The notes beneath the pieces are model-generated. The model ran no database searches, had not been told where the DNA came from, and was given only the letters and a program-made list of their open reading frames with translations. From Pseudomonas asplenii (GTDB lineage Bacteria > Pseudomonadota > Gammaproteobacteria > Pseudomonadales > Pseudomonadaceae), in the NCBI RefSeq assembly GCF_900105475.1, contig NZ_LT629777.1:4712001-4776000 (forward strand): a stretch of 64,000 nucleotides of DNA, written 5' to 3'. A program made the translations under genes and the position numbers. This document shows positions 63,788-64,000 of this stretch, piece after piece; the stretch's first letter is position 1; each line of letters starts with the position of its first letter.

Positions 63788-64000
63788 GTGCCGTACTATT
63801 CACCGGAACGCAAAGCCGCATTGCTCAAAATGCTGCTTCCCCCACTGAGCCTGTCGATGGCCGAGGTTGCTCGGCGCGAAGGGGTCAGCGACATGTCATT
63901 GGCCAACTGGCGCAGAAAGGCCCGCTCTGAAGGAAACGCAGTGTCCGAGAACATCCCATCGGCCCAGAACTGGACAGCCGAAGCCCAGTTTGCCGTCGTC
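63788..64000 (+). mobile_element. IS3-type transposase orfA, cut by the window end
   Basis: From a GTG at 63788 the frame reads PYYSPERKAALLKMLLPPLS, with SMAEVARREGVSDMSLANWRRKA as helix-turn-helix and WTAEAQFAVV at the window end. This is the pattern of IS3-family OrfA DNA-binding proteins as I recall it. The gene continues outside the window, so intactness, the second frame and the right end are unknown. Confidence 0.65.

Noticed and set aside
1-64000. tRNA or rRNA genes
   Set aside because: No cloverleaf with a TTCGANNC T-loop at the right spacing and no rRNA segment was noticed by eye; a tRNAscan run would be decisive.

Overview
The window is GC-rich fluorescent-Pseudomonas-type DNA. 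This is inferred from codon usage, a huge lipopeptide synthetase with paired thioesterases, PseABC/MacAB-like exporters and a DUF3077 small protein. The closest product I can name from the domain order is a peptin-class lipopeptide; the last ten residues read like those of fuscopeptin from P. fuscovaginae/asplenii (recalled, not searched).

Region 1 (1-35.0 kb): non-ribosomal peptide synthetase genes. The window opens inside one NRPS gene that ends at 3796 (end of an A domain, T, then C-A-T, no thioesterase). After a strong hairpin and a 371-bp gap comes a single 30.9-kb gene (4168-35028) for a 10,286-residue protein: docking domain, nine C-A-T modules and two thioesterases. A-domain specificity codes read by eye give (upstream Ala)-Val-Ala-Val-Thr/Dhb-(allo)Thr-Ala-Dab-Dab-X. 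C domains of modules 1-6 and the upstream gene carry the dual condensation/epimerisation signature; those of modules 7-9 look like ordinary LCL domains.

Region 2 (35.1-44.0 kb): export genes. MacA and MacB (ABC type) are followed by an outer-membrane factor, periplasmic adaptor and RND pump whose reading frames overlap, resembling syringomycin/syringopeptin PseABC.

Region 3 (44.1-54.1 kb): a LysE-type exporter and a LysR regulator, then a tightly packed operon: FAD oxidoreductase, complete oligopeptide-type ABC importer (two permeases, two ATPases, binding protein) and two carboxymuconolactone-decarboxylase/AhpD-like proteins. It looks like uptake and oxidation of an unidentified small molecule.

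Region 4 (54.2-64.0 kb): a patchwork of small hydrophilic proteins, acuI behind a truncated TetR gene, a membrane-anchored unknown, a P-loop kinase, a DUF3077 protein preceded by a strikingly structured untranslated region with two mutually exclusive pairings, a LuxR regulator divergent from an amino-acid permease that carries a one-base frameshift and a DmpA-type P1 peptidase, a SHOCT protein, and the start of an IS3-type transposase cut by the window end.

The most notable items are the atypical C domain (HHLVDDA) placed where Thr should be dehydrated, an indel-free 3204-bp tandem duplication covering the two Dab modules, three near-identical Ala A domains embedded in different module contexts, and the structured leader at 59.05-59.23 kb.
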